From positions 1-7,081 of the forward strand of contig JAZPZY010000010.1 in the NCBI GenBank assembly GCA_045544955.1: 7,081 nt of DNA, written 5' to 3'. Both the position numbers and the translations under genes were made by a program. The notes beneath the pieces are model-generated. The model had not been told where the DNA came from. It saw only the letters and a program-made list of their open reading frames with translations, and ran no database searches. The first letter of the stretch is position 1. Every line of letters begins with the position of its first letter. This document shows, in pieces, positions 1 through 5,642 of this stretch. The DNA comes from SIG701 sp045544955. Lineage in GTDB: Bacteria > Bacillota > Clostridia > Oscillospirales > CAG-272.

Positions 1-29
1 GATGCTTTGGCATCCGGCGGTCTGTCTTT
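1..29 (-). terminator. Possible CDF gene terminator, cut by the window edge
   Basis: Bases 1-14 form a perfect 5-bp hairpin (GATGC, loop TTTG, GATGC complement GCATC). It lies 16 bases past the stop codon of the minus-strand CDF gene. In that direction a GCCG precedes the stem, so the stem may extend beyond the window. The T-run expected of an intrinsic terminator would lie outside the window and cannot be seen. Weak call. Confidence 0.25.
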
Positions 30-1205
30 TTATCGGTTGTGAGAGGAGAAATCCTGATCCACCGTGATCACGCAGAAGTGATCGGGATACCGCCGGGATA
101 CGGCGGTGCGAATTGCATCCTTGATGGCCAGCTCCTCGGCCGCGTATTCGTGGGGGATCACCAGATCGAAGATCACATTGGTGTGAGTAGGTCCCGGCAC
201 GGTGCGGAGATCGTGGATGCTGAGCGTGGGGCGGATACGCTTTACCTCTTCGGCAAGCCACGTCCGCAGTTCTCCCAAAAGAGCATCCGAGGTAACGACC
301 GGATCAAAATGGACGATCAGATTCAGTCCCTCTTTCAAAAATTCCCGCTCAATGTTGTCGATAACGTCGTGATTCTCTAAAACGTCGCCCTCCGCCGCCA
401 TTTCTACGTGGATGGAGGCAAATTTCCGTCCCGGACCGTAATCGTGAATCAGAAGATCGTGAATACCCAAAACGCCCGGGTAGGAAAGCACTTTTTCTTC
501 GATATCCCGCACGTATTCCGGCTCCGGTGCCCGGCCGAGCAGCGGGCTCACCGTTTCGCGGATCAGCATAACGCCGCTGTACAGGATGAACAACGCCACC
601 AGAAGACCGATCACGCCGTCCAGATTGATCTGCCAGAAATGGGCGATCAGCGTGGCGGCAAGTACCGCCGAGGTGGAGATCACGTCGTTGCGGCTGTCGG
701 CCGATGCGGCAAGCAGGGCGCCGGAGTCGATTAGCGTACCAATCCGCCGGTTGAACAGGGACAGCCACAGCTTTACGAGAATGGACAAGGCAAGTATGAT
801 TACGGAAAGCCAGCGGAATACGGGAAGGGCCGGGTGCAGGATCTTTTCGATGCCGGACTGCATCAGCTCAATGCCGATGAGAAGAATCATCACCGAAACC
901 GCCAGTCCCGCCAGATATTCGTACCGGGCGTGCCCGTACGGATGCTCCGGATCGGCAGGCTTTGCCGCCATCTTGAAGCCCAGCAGACTTACGATGCTGG
1001 AGGAAGCGTCGGCAAGATTGTTCACCGCGTCGGCAATGATCGCCACACTGCCGGAAAACAGCCCGGCCAAAAGCTTTGCCGTAAATAACAGTACGTTGGC
1101 AATAATGCCCACCGTGCCGGAAAATTTTCCGTAAGCGGTGCGAACCTCCGCCGAGGCCGTGTCCTTGTGATTCTTTATAAACGTGCGGATGAGAAAACCG
1201 GTCAT
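30..1205 (-). CDS. Cation diffusion facilitator (CDF) family metal exporter with tandem C-terminal domains
   Basis: An inner-membrane antiporter that exports divalent metal ions in exchange for protons. About six membrane segments fall within residues 30-215. Metal-site signatures are ADAVNNLAD in segment 2 (D59, N63, D66), the HPYGHAR loop (88-94), ADSRND in segment 5 (D170, D174) and the conserved LDGV (D196). Site A lacks the histidine usual in zinc exporters such as E. coli YiiP, which hints at manganese or iron; this is inference. The cytosolic domain (about 228-303, with GIHDLLIHDYGPG) is followed by a second, similar domain (about 305-391, with SIHDLRTVPGP). At 391 residues it is longer than the usual ~300. 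The start chosen is the second of two adjacent ATGs, 6 bases after GGAGG (1212-1216). The in-frame GTG at 1271 overlaps the promoter -10 and is unlikely. It is divergent from the superoxide reductase gene. Metal specificity is not provable here. Confidence 0.93.
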   Translation of the reverse strand: MTGFLIRTFIKNHKDTASAEVRTAYGKFSGTVGIIANVLLFTAKLLAGLFSGSVAIIADAVNNLADASSSIVSLLGFKMAAKPADPEHPYGHARYEYLAGLAVSVMILLIGIELMQSGIEKILHPALPVFRWLSVIILALSILVKLWLSLFNRRIGTLIDSGALLAASADSRNDVISTSAVLAATLIAHFWQINLDGVIGLLVALFILYSGVMLIRETVSPLLGRAPEPEYVRDIEEKVLSYPGVLGIHDLLIHDYGPGRKFASIHVEMAAEGDVLENHDVIDNIEREFLKEGLNLIVHFDPVVTSDALLGELRTWLAEEVKRIRPTLSIHDLRTVPGPTHTNVIFDLVIPHEYAAEELAIKDAIRTAVSRRYPDHFCVITVDQDFSSHNR

Positions 1206-1238
1206 CATCAGCCTCCGTGAACGTATGAAAGATAAAAA

Positions 1239-1254
1239 AGCGCGCCTCCGCGCT
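1239..1254 (-). promoter_or_regulatory. 5'-terminal mRNA hairpin of the CDF gene
   Basis: On the minus strand AGCGCG, loop GAGG and CGCGCT form a perfect 6-bp GC-rich stem followed by a run of T (1234-1239). The expected transcription start is about base 1255, from the -10 at 1262-1267, so the stem would sit at the very 5' end of the message. It looks like a terminator, but RNA polymerase would have made only ~20 nucleotides. A stability hairpin or a pausing element is equally possible. The structure is seen; the function is inferred. Confidence 0.45.
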
Positions 1255-1261
1255 TCCATAT

Positions 1262-1290
1262 ATTGTATCACACCCCCTGCCCCCTGTCAA
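1262..1290 (-). promoter_or_regulatory. Sigma-A promoter of the CDF gene
   Basis: Reading the minus strand, TTGACA (1285-1290), a 17-bp G-rich spacer and TACAAT (1262-1267) match the housekeeping consensus at 11 of 12 positions. The predicted leader to the ATG at 1205 is about 50 nucleotides. It points away from the superoxide reductase promoter; the two -35 boxes are 34 bp apart. Confidence 0.8.
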
Positions 1291-1324
1291 GAAGAGGCGT
1301 CCGACAAAAAATTTGGAAAAACTA

Positions 1325-1353
1325 TTGACAAATCTCTTTCTATACAGTATAAT
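1325..1353 (+). promoter_or_regulatory. Perfect consensus sigma-A promoter of the superoxide reductase gene
   Basis: TTGACA (1325-1330), 17 bp, then TATAAT (1348-1353): a full match to the housekeeping consensus with the optimal spacer. Transcription should start near 1360, immediately before the palindrome at 1364-1378. A promoter this strong normally needs a repressor, which fits the adjacent operator-like site. Confidence 0.88.
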
Positions 1354-1363
1354 ATATTTAGAA

Positions 1364-1378
1364 ATAGAATAATTCTAA
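1364..1378. promoter_or_regulatory. PerR-box-like operator
   Basis: ATAGAAT-A-ATTCTAA is a 7-1-7 inverted repeat with a perfect 13-bp core (1365-1377). It matches the PerR consensus TTATAAT-N-ATTATAA at 11 of 14 arm positions. It would cover about +4 to +18 of the superoxide reductase transcript, a position suited to blocking transcription. PerR represses desulfoferrodoxin and rubrerythrin genes in clostridia, so the assignment is plausible. A Fur-family relative could bind instead. Confidence 0.6.
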
Positions 1379-1403
1379 TTTTAACATGAAAGAGAGAAAG
1401 AAT

Positions 1404-1775
1404 ATGAAAAAATATTACATCTGCCCCCATTGCGGCAATATCGTAACGAAACTGGAAGATTCCGGCGTGCCGGTGGTCTGCTGCGGCTCGCCCATGAAAG
1501 AACTGGTTCCCAATACCACGGATGCCGCACAGGAAAAGCACGTGCCCGTGGTTTCCGTGGACGGAAACGTGGTGACGGTGGAAGTAGGCTCCGTGGCGCA
1601 TCCCATGACGGAGGCTCACAGCATCCGCTGGATCGCATTGGAGACGGAAAAGGGCGTGCAGGTACAGCACCTTACGCCTGAGGATGCACCGAAAGCCGTA
1701 TTCCTGCTCCGTGAGGGAGAAAAAGTCGTCCGCGTTCTGGAATACTGCAACCTCCACGGGCTGTGGATGGCGTAA
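1404..1775 (+). CDS. dfx: Desulfoferrodoxin (superoxide reductase, two-iron type)
   Basis: Cytosolic enzyme that reduces superoxide to hydrogen peroxide without releasing oxygen, the typical superoxide defence of strict anaerobes. It usually takes electrons from rubredoxin. Both iron sites are complete in the 123-residue protein. Centre I (desulforedoxin-like) has C7, C10 (CPHC) and the C26-C27 pair. Centre II, the active site, has H46, H66, H72, C115 and H118. The E44-K45 pair before H46 matches the conserved catalytic Glu-Lys loop. Length is normal for the family. An in-frame ATG at 1386 would add six residues, but it has no ribosome binding site. The ATG at 1404 follows a purine-rich stretch (AGAGAGAAAG) and places CPHC near the N terminus as in known members. 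It appears monocistronic, flanked by its own promoter, operator and terminator. Confidence 0.97.
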   Translation: MKKYYICPHCGNIVTKLEDSGVPVVCCGSPMKELVPNTTDAAQEKHVPVVSVDGNVVTVEVGSVAHPMTEAHSIRWIALETEKGVQVQHLTPEDAPKAVFLLREGEKVVRVLEYCNLHGLWMA

Positions 1776-1787
1776 AGTCGAATACAG

Positions 1788-1820
1788 AAAGTGCCGCGGA
1801 TTTTCCGCGGCACTTTTGTG
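1788..1820 (+). terminator. Intrinsic terminator of the superoxide reductase gene
   Basis: A perfect 13-bp stem (1788-1800 with 1804-1816; core GTGCCGCGG/CCGCGGCAC) with a TTT loop ends in a short T-run, 12 bases past the stop codon. The next promoter's -35 box starts at 1823, directly after it. Confidence 0.9.
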
Positions 1821-1822
1821 TG

Positions 1823-1851
1823 TTGACAGAGTTTTGCGGTAGTGTTATAAT
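1823..1851 (+). promoter_or_regulatory. Perfect consensus promoter of the accessory operon
   Basis: TTGACA (1823-1828), 17 bp, then TATAAT (1846-1851), preceded by TGT, which gives an extended -10 (TGnTATAAT). The start of transcription should be near 1858, leaving a leader of about 69 nucleotides before the ATG at 1927. No operator-like repeat is obvious, so expression looks strong and constitutive. Confidence 0.85.
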
Positions 1852-1926
1852 GGGAGTGGATAGGTTGTCTTAATTGCCTTCTTGTGGGTAGTTGTTGCGA
1901 AGGAATACGTCACGGAGGTATAGAGA

Positions 1927-2613
1927 ATGTTATTAAAAGAAATAGCAATGGATTTTCCTTATGTTGTAGATATTCATCGAGGACAGTATGATACAGTGTT
2001 GGATTATCAGCTGAATTGGAAGAAAAAAAGAAGACAACTTGACTTAATGACTCGATGTATGACAGCAATGGTAGAAAGAATCATGCCCAAAATAACCACG
2101 AAAGATTGCTGGAAAATTTTAATAGAAGGTGTAGAAAAGCCGTCCAGAAAAGAAATTGTAAATTTAGGGGGAGTATACCATGTTGAGGTGCCTTTCGACA
2201 TAAACATATTTTTGGAGATGGACAGTTTTGAAAAAAAGAAATATGTTGTAAGCAAAATAAGAGAGGCTATAAGACGAATAGCACAAAGTAATTTGTTTGA
2301 TGTAGAGGGAATCGAAAACGCATGCAATACGGTGGAAAATGCAAATTATGTGAATGAGTGGTATTGGAGAAAACCTGTGAAGCAAAAGCATCTGTCTGTT
2401 CAGGTTAAAGTGCTGCATGAAGTAGAATGCGTTACCATATCCTTGGTTTTCAGGGATTCAACTCTGAATTCATACAAAGAAAAAATACTGTTGTCAGAGC
2501 TTCCGGATGAATGGGCTTATGCCAGATATTTAGGCAAACTGGAATGGATATCTGCTGGAACAGCGAGACTTTCTGCGAAGGATGGTGAGTACTATACTGC
2601 AACATATGAGTAA
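1927..2613 (+). CDS. Uncharacterised 228-residue protein, candidate immunity protein
   Basis: I do not recognise the family. The start is supported by GGAGG (1914-1918), eight bases before the ATG. The product is soluble, with no signal peptide or membrane segment. A basic stretch (NWKKKRRQ, residues 30-37) is followed by mixed helical and strand-like sequence. There are few cysteines and no catalytic motif I can name. Base composition is visibly more AT-rich than the superoxide reductase and hydrolase genes on either side, a sign of acquisition. It is the first gene after its own promoter. The next gene follows after 100 bases without a clear terminator, so the two probably form an operon. 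The neighbouring immunity-like gene and Rhs scrap make a polymorphic-toxin immunity role plausible, but only by association. The coding call is firm; the function is unknown. Confidence 0.85.
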   Translation: MLLKEIAMDFPYVVDIHRGQYDTVLDYQLNWKKKRRQLDLMTRCMTAMVERIMPKITTKDCWKILIEGVEKPSRKEIVNLGGVYHVEVPFDINIFLEMDSFEKKKYVVSKIREAIRRIAQSNLFDVEGIENACNTVENANYVNEWYWRKPVKQKHLSVQVKVLHEVECVTISLVFRDSTLNSYKEKILLSELPDEWAYARYLGKLEWISAGTARLSAKDGEYYTATYE

Positions 2614-2713
2614 AATGCATTTTTAGCAGCAAAGTTATTGAGGCGGTTTGATAGTGTCCGGAACTCCTCCTGAAGTTACTATTCTACCATAACATCACTA
2701 AGGAGAAAATGAA

Positions 2714-3019
2714 ATGGAACATATTGATAATCTACTACAAAAAATTAAAGATAAATATGGAATATATATAGGCAAGAAATCTGTCCGGATACTTTCGACA
2801 TTTTTAAGCGGCTATATATGTGCTGTTTATGAACTTACAGGTGATAAAAGTATACTTCTCTTTAATTCAAAATTTCAATTGTTCGTTGAGAAAAGAAACA
2901 ATCTGAATTTTTGTAACAAACATTGGAGCGAAATTATTGCTTTTAATCGATCCGAAGAAGAAGCATTCGATCAATTTTTTTACCTTTATGAGGAGTATAA
3001 ATCCCTTGAAGAGATTTAG
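2714..3019 (+). CDS. Small immunity-like protein (101 residues)
   Basis: AAGGAG (2700-2705), eight bases before the ATG, sets the start. The product is small and soluble with no signal peptide. Near the N terminus, IKDKYGIYIGKKSVRILSTF (residues 11-30) is followed by LSGY. The C-terminal half has W..II (WSEII, 72-76) and a tail with EEEAFDQFF and LYEEY (82-97). This arrangement (a Y-x-G-x-x-S box, a central W..II, an acidic and aromatic tail) recalls small bacterial proteins found beside Rhs and other polymorphic toxins. Those are presumed to neutralise a neighbour's toxin domain. That likeness is from memory, without a search. The gene is strongly AT-rich. It is likely cotranscribed with the gene before it and ends at the terminator at 3100. 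No toxin gene is present in the window. Confidence 0.82.
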   Translation: MEHIDNLLQKIKDKYGIYIGKKSVRILSTFLSGYICAVYELTGDKSILLFNSKFQLFVEKRNNLNFCNKHWSEIIAFNRSEEEAFDQFFYLYEEYKSLEEI

Positions 3020-3099
3020 AGCTTGAGAAGTTTTTGTACCAATATTCAGTGGGTTTGTTTTTATTATAACACCGGTTCATGTCAGTTCTTGTTACCCCG

Positions 3100-3138
3100 G
3101 CGGCAGAGGGAGATATTCTCCTTCTGCCGCTATTTATG
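3100..3138 (+). terminator. Intrinsic terminator of the two-gene accessory operon
   Basis: A 14-bp stem with one G-U pair (3100-3113 with 3117-3130; core GCGGCAGA/TCTGCCGC) and a TAT loop is followed by TATTTATG. The T-run is weak, so termination may be partial. It lies 80 bases after the stop codon at 3019. Confidence 0.75.
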
Positions 3139-3167
3139 TTGACAACACGACGGAAATTGTGTATACT
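3139..3167 (+). promoter_or_regulatory. Promoter reading through the Rhs scrap into the 126-residue gene
   Basis: TTGACA (3139-3144), 17 bp, then TATACT (3162-3167): 11 of 12 consensus positions. It abuts the terminator at 3100-3138. Transcription should start near 3174, so the in-frame TTG at 3173 cannot serve as a start codon on this message. The leader to the ATG at 3341 is about 167 nucleotides. Confidence 0.78.
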
Positions 3168-3191
3168 TTTATTTGAAGAGAAAAACTCCCA

Positions 3192-3325
3192 AACACAATG
3201 TATCCGGCATCCGTACCCGCAAGGGCAATACCACGTACGAAATCGACGGAAACAACATCATTTCCGAAACGACGGGCGGCAATACGATCCGCTATTACTA
3301 CGGTAACCGCTGTGTTGCCGGATCA
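3192..3325 (+). pseudogene. Rhs/YD-repeat protein fragment
   Basis: In frame with the downstream gene, about 45 codons read like the end of an Rhs core: HNVSGIRTRKGN, then YEIDGNNIISETTGG, then NTIRYYYGNRCVAG. Rhs and YD-repeat proteins carry similar strings (D-G-I-R-T-x-K, D-G-x-x-I-x-E, I-x-Y-Y-Y-D, V-A-G-F). The usual core end (PxxxxDPxG) and toxin domain are missing, and nothing Rhs-like precedes it. The fragment therefore seems to be a deletion or recombination scar. Its codons are more GC-rich than the small genes upstream. It has no plausible start of its own and lies in the leader of the next gene. Assignment to the Rhs family is by motif memory. Confidence 0.7.
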
Positions 3326-3340
3326 ATACAGGAAAAGAAC

Positions 3341-3721
3341 ATGAAACCTGCTATGTTTGTTAAGACAATAAAAAGTTTTGACGAAGCCTCTGGGGAGGCG
3401 GACGTATACGTTTCGGATGGAGTATATGAACTTCTTTGTTTCGTCCATCCTGTCGGTGCAATACAGATCTGTCAAAACGTTATATCCGTTTCCGCGTTAT
3501 TTTGTTCAGAACCGTACCGGGCGGAGAAAGAACAGTTTACGCTGCAAAAACAGACGGGATATTATGCGTCTGCTGTGACCGGCAAAGTAATTTCCCGTGG
3601 GGAGAACTTAGTATGTGTGGGGGAGATACGTATAAAATTGGATACTCCTCTTCCGAAAGATATTGCAAACGGTGAATACGTATTCTTTACCGCCGATCGG
3701 TTTGATGCAGAATTGGAGTGA
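3341..3721 (+). CDS. Uncharacterised 126-residue protein, candidate Rhs-associated immunity protein
   Basis: The reading frame is open from 3173. I place the start at the ATG at 3341, because AGGA (3330-3333) lies seven bases upstream and the promoter rules out the TTG at 3173. The product is soluble, without signal peptide or membrane segment, and looks rich in beta strands. It opens with FVKTIKSFDE and a VSDGVYELLCFVHP stretch. A second half has TGKVISRGENLVCVGEI and ends GEYVFFTADRFDAELE. I cannot name the family. The gene begins about 15 bases after the Rhs fragment, where an Rhs toxin's immunity gene would lie if the toxin domain had been deleted. Immunity is therefore a reasonable guess, not a demonstrated role. 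It is monocistronic, ending at a strong terminator. Confidence 0.82.
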   Translation: MKPAMFVKTIKSFDEASGEADVYVSDGVYELLCFVHPVGAIQICQNVISVSALFCSEPYRAEKEQFTLQKQTGYYASAVTGKVISRGENLVCVGEIRIKLDTPLPKDIANGEYVFFTADRFDAELE

Positions 3722-3778
3722 GTATGAGCAGACTTGTTTTTTCGCGTTGAAAAAGTTCTTCTTCACGAAAACAGAGAA

Positions 3779-3814
3779 CCCCTCTCGCACACAGTGGTGC
3801 GGGAGGGGCTTTTT
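3779..3814 (+). terminator. Intrinsic terminator, possibly shared by converging genes
   Basis: A 12-bp stem with one G-T pair (CCCCTCTCGCAC 3779-3790 with GTGCGGGAGGGG 3797-3808) is followed by CTTTTT. It lies 57 bases past the stop at 3721. The minus-strand hydrolase gene ends at 3845, so the same hairpin may also stop transcription from that side, although the T-run there is poor. Confidence 0.88.
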
Positions 3815-3844
3815 GTGTTAGGGTGTGCCGATCGTCTTTCCGCC

Positions 3845-5410
3845 TTACAGCGTTACGGGCAGTTTGCCTGTGGGGATGAACTCGCCCTTCAACGCTTTCA
3901 GCGTGTATTTCAGGCTGTCACCGCCCAGATGGCCGATGAACACCCGTTTTACGTTGGGGAATTTGGTTGCCTCGTAGGGATTGCCCACGTGCAGAACGGC
4001 GGCAACCTTGTCCGGATTGGAGTTGATCAGATAGGCCATACGCTCCGTGATGCCGTCACTGCCGGTGTAGCTGTGGGGGCGGCAGTACGTGCGGAAGATC
4101 ACGTGATCCGCTTTGGTAGCCGCGTCGGCCACCATCTGATTTTCTGCGGCACTGGGATAGTCGCTTACCACGAGAACCTGTGCATTCGGGAAGTAGGTGC
4201 GGATAAATTCGGCCTCTTTTTCCACGTTCTTGCGGGCGTATGTGTCCTTTTCCTCCAGCTCCAGAGATTCCTCGTCGTCGCCCGGGTACATATTCTCGCA
4301 GGTGAGGACGAACAGTTTTTTGCTCTCTGCGGGCAGGGCAGGGGTGGCACCGTCTTTCGGCAGGAAGCAAAGGCTCTTGGCGTTCAGCTCCTCGATGGCG
4401 TCGATGTGCTCCTGCTTGAGAGTAGCGGAAGACGGCTGCTTCATGGCCCGCTGCTGTGCTCTGAGGATATTGCTGACCGCATCGTTCAGGCGTTCTTCCG
4501 TGAACACGCCCTTTTTGTAGGAATCCATCAGTGCCTCAAACGCGTGCTGGAAGGGGAGTCGGTAGTTGGGCAGTACCTGATCGCATCCGGCGGCGATGGC
4601 AAGGCCCAACGCTTCCTTTTCGCCGAACTGCTGGCAGATGCTCATCATGGCCAGGGAGTCGGACTGGATCACCCCGTCAAATCCCGCCTCACGGATGAGG
4701 GAAAGGATCTTTTTGGAGAAGGTGGAGGGCATGCCGGGATCGATCTTATCGAAGATGGCGTGGGAAGTCATCACGCCGGTAAGCCCCACCTTTTTCATCA
4801 CCTCAAAATAAGGAACCATGTCCAGATGGAGCAGTTCCTCCTCCGTCAGATGGGAGACGGTGGGACGGAGATGGGAATCGTCCTTGATATCGCTGTTGCC
4901 GGGGTAGTGCTTGGCAGTGACCAGCATACCCTCGTCCTGCAGACCTTTGATAAGGGCGGCAGAGAAGCGGCTCACAAGTTTAGGATCGTCGCCGAAGGTG
5001 CGGGTGTTTTTGCAGAGACGTCCGCGGCCGCACAGATCCACGCAGGGACCCCAGATCATGTTGAAACCGTATTCTTTGCACTCAATGGCAGTAACCTGGC
5101 CTGCTTTGTACGCCAGCTCCTCGTCGTTGGCGGCGGAGATAGCCATCTGCGCCGGGAATTTCAGTTTCGTACCGGCAAAGCCGTACTCCATATTGGCACA
5201 CATCAGAACCGGATAGCCGGCGATCTCGTTGAGCTGTGCGATGATTTCTTTACCGTTGGGCACGTTGGGCAGCTGGAAGCCGCCGACGGCCTTGTTTGCC
5301 AGCATTTTTTTGATGTACTCCTGATCGTCGCCGTGCAGATACCGGCGAACGATGATCAGCTGACCGATTTTTTGCTCCAGGGTAAGTTCTTCCAGTTTTA
5401 GTGGTTTCAT
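3845..5410 (-). CDS. Glycoside hydrolase family 3 protein, NagZ-type beta-N-acetylhexosaminidase
   Basis: A retaining glycosidase predicted to remove terminal beta-linked N-acetylhexosamine, for instance during cell-wall sugar recycling. The N-terminal barrel spans about residues 5-325. It shows NTRTFGDDP (135-143), KHYPG (167-171), the Asp-Ser-His motif DSH (178-180) matching the NagZ acid/base dyad, and the nucleophile motif GVIQSDSLAM with D251. NagZ usually has KHFPGHGD; here the loop reads KHYPGNSD, so the HG pair is replaced by NS. A C-terminal domain (about 365-521) ends GKLPVTL, as in many two-domain family 3 enzymes. No signal peptide is seen, so it is probably cytosolic. The start follows GGAG (5418-5421) by seven bases. 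It has its own promoter and no cotranscribed partner. Substrate may differ from NagZ; the family call is firm. Confidence 0.92.
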   Translation of the reverse strand: MKPLKLEELTLEQKIGQLIIVRRYLHGDDQEYIKKMLANKAVGGFQLPNVPNGKEIIAQLNEIAGYPVLMCANMEYGFAGTKLKFPAQMAISAANDEELAYKAGQVTAIECKEYGFNMIWGPCVDLCGRGRLCKNTRTFGDDPKLVSRFSAALIKGLQDEGMLVTAKHYPGNSDIKDDSHLRPTVSHLTEEELLHLDMVPYFEVMKKVGLTGVMTSHAIFDKIDPGMPSTFSKKILSLIREAGFDGVIQSDSLAMMSICQQFGEKEALGLAIAAGCDQVLPNYRLPFQHAFEALMDSYKKGVFTEERLNDAVSNILRAQQRAMKQPSSATLKQEHIDAIEELNAKSLCFLPKDGATPALPAESKKLFVLTCENMYPGDDEESLELEEKDTYARKNVEKEAEFIRTYFPNAQVLVVSDYPSAAENQMVADAATKADHVIFRTYCRPHSYTGSDGITERMAYLINSNPDKVAAVLHVGNPYEATKFPNVKRVFIGHLGGDSLKYTLKALKGEFIPTGKLPVTL

Positions 5411-5475
5411 GTGTTTTCTCCTGTTTCTGATGTGTGATGATATTGATTTTTTTGCCTCGGGAGAGACCCACAGAT

Positions 5476-5504
5476 ATTATATATTCTGTCACGATAAAAG
5501 TCAA
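5476..5504 (-). promoter_or_regulatory. Promoter of the family 3 hydrolase gene
   Basis: On the minus strand TTGACT (5499-5504), 17 bp, then TATAAT (5476-5481): 11 of 12 consensus positions. The leader to the ATG at 5410 is about 60 nucleotides. No clear operator is visible, although a catabolite-repression site could be missed by eye. Confidence 0.8.
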
Positions 5505-5564
5505 GACTAACAGTAAAAAATATAAAAACCGGATAATCTTGCACTCCGCCGACCGCGGATACCG

Positions 5565-5592
5565 AAAAAACCTCCGCCTAAGGCTTCGGGTT
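5565..5592 (-). terminator. Weak terminator-like hairpin upstream of the hydrolase promoter
   Basis: On the minus strand AACC and GGTT enclose an inner GCC-TTA-GGC stem with an unpaired internal loop, followed by TTTTTT. It would stop readthrough from the regulator gene at 5888 before the hydrolase promoter. The stem is interrupted, so the call is tentative. Confidence 0.35.
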
Positions 5593-5642
5593 CTTAAGGA
5601 CAGTTTTACAATAAATCAACAGAAAAACAAACGGTTACAGCC

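Noticed and set aside
1206..1271. Longer start for the CDF protein (GTG at 1271, or ATG at 1259)
   Set aside because: The GTG overlaps the promoter -10 box and the ATG lies at or before the expected transcript start. GGAGG points to the ATGs at 1203-1208.
2612..2623. AAAATGCATTTT palindrome at the end of the 228-residue gene as a terminator
   Set aside because: The stem is AT-rich with no loop. The stronger hairpin at 3100 better explains the end of the operon.
2664..2705. CTCCT upstream pairing with the AGGAG ribosome binding site of the 101-residue gene
   Set aside because: Only five base pairs over a long loop; easily chance, and no supporting stem could be found.
3173..3340. TTG start at 3173 giving a 182-residue protein
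   Set aside because: It lies at the predicted transcription start with no room for a ribosome binding site. The added residues are Rhs scrap; the ATG at 3341 has AGGA at proper distance.
3734..5401. A 555-codon open frame on the plus strand opposite the family 3 hydrolase
   Set aside because: It is a shadow of the GC-rich minus-strand gene. It shows no recognisable domain and has no ribosome binding site, whereas the minus frame has a complete family 3 catalytic signature.
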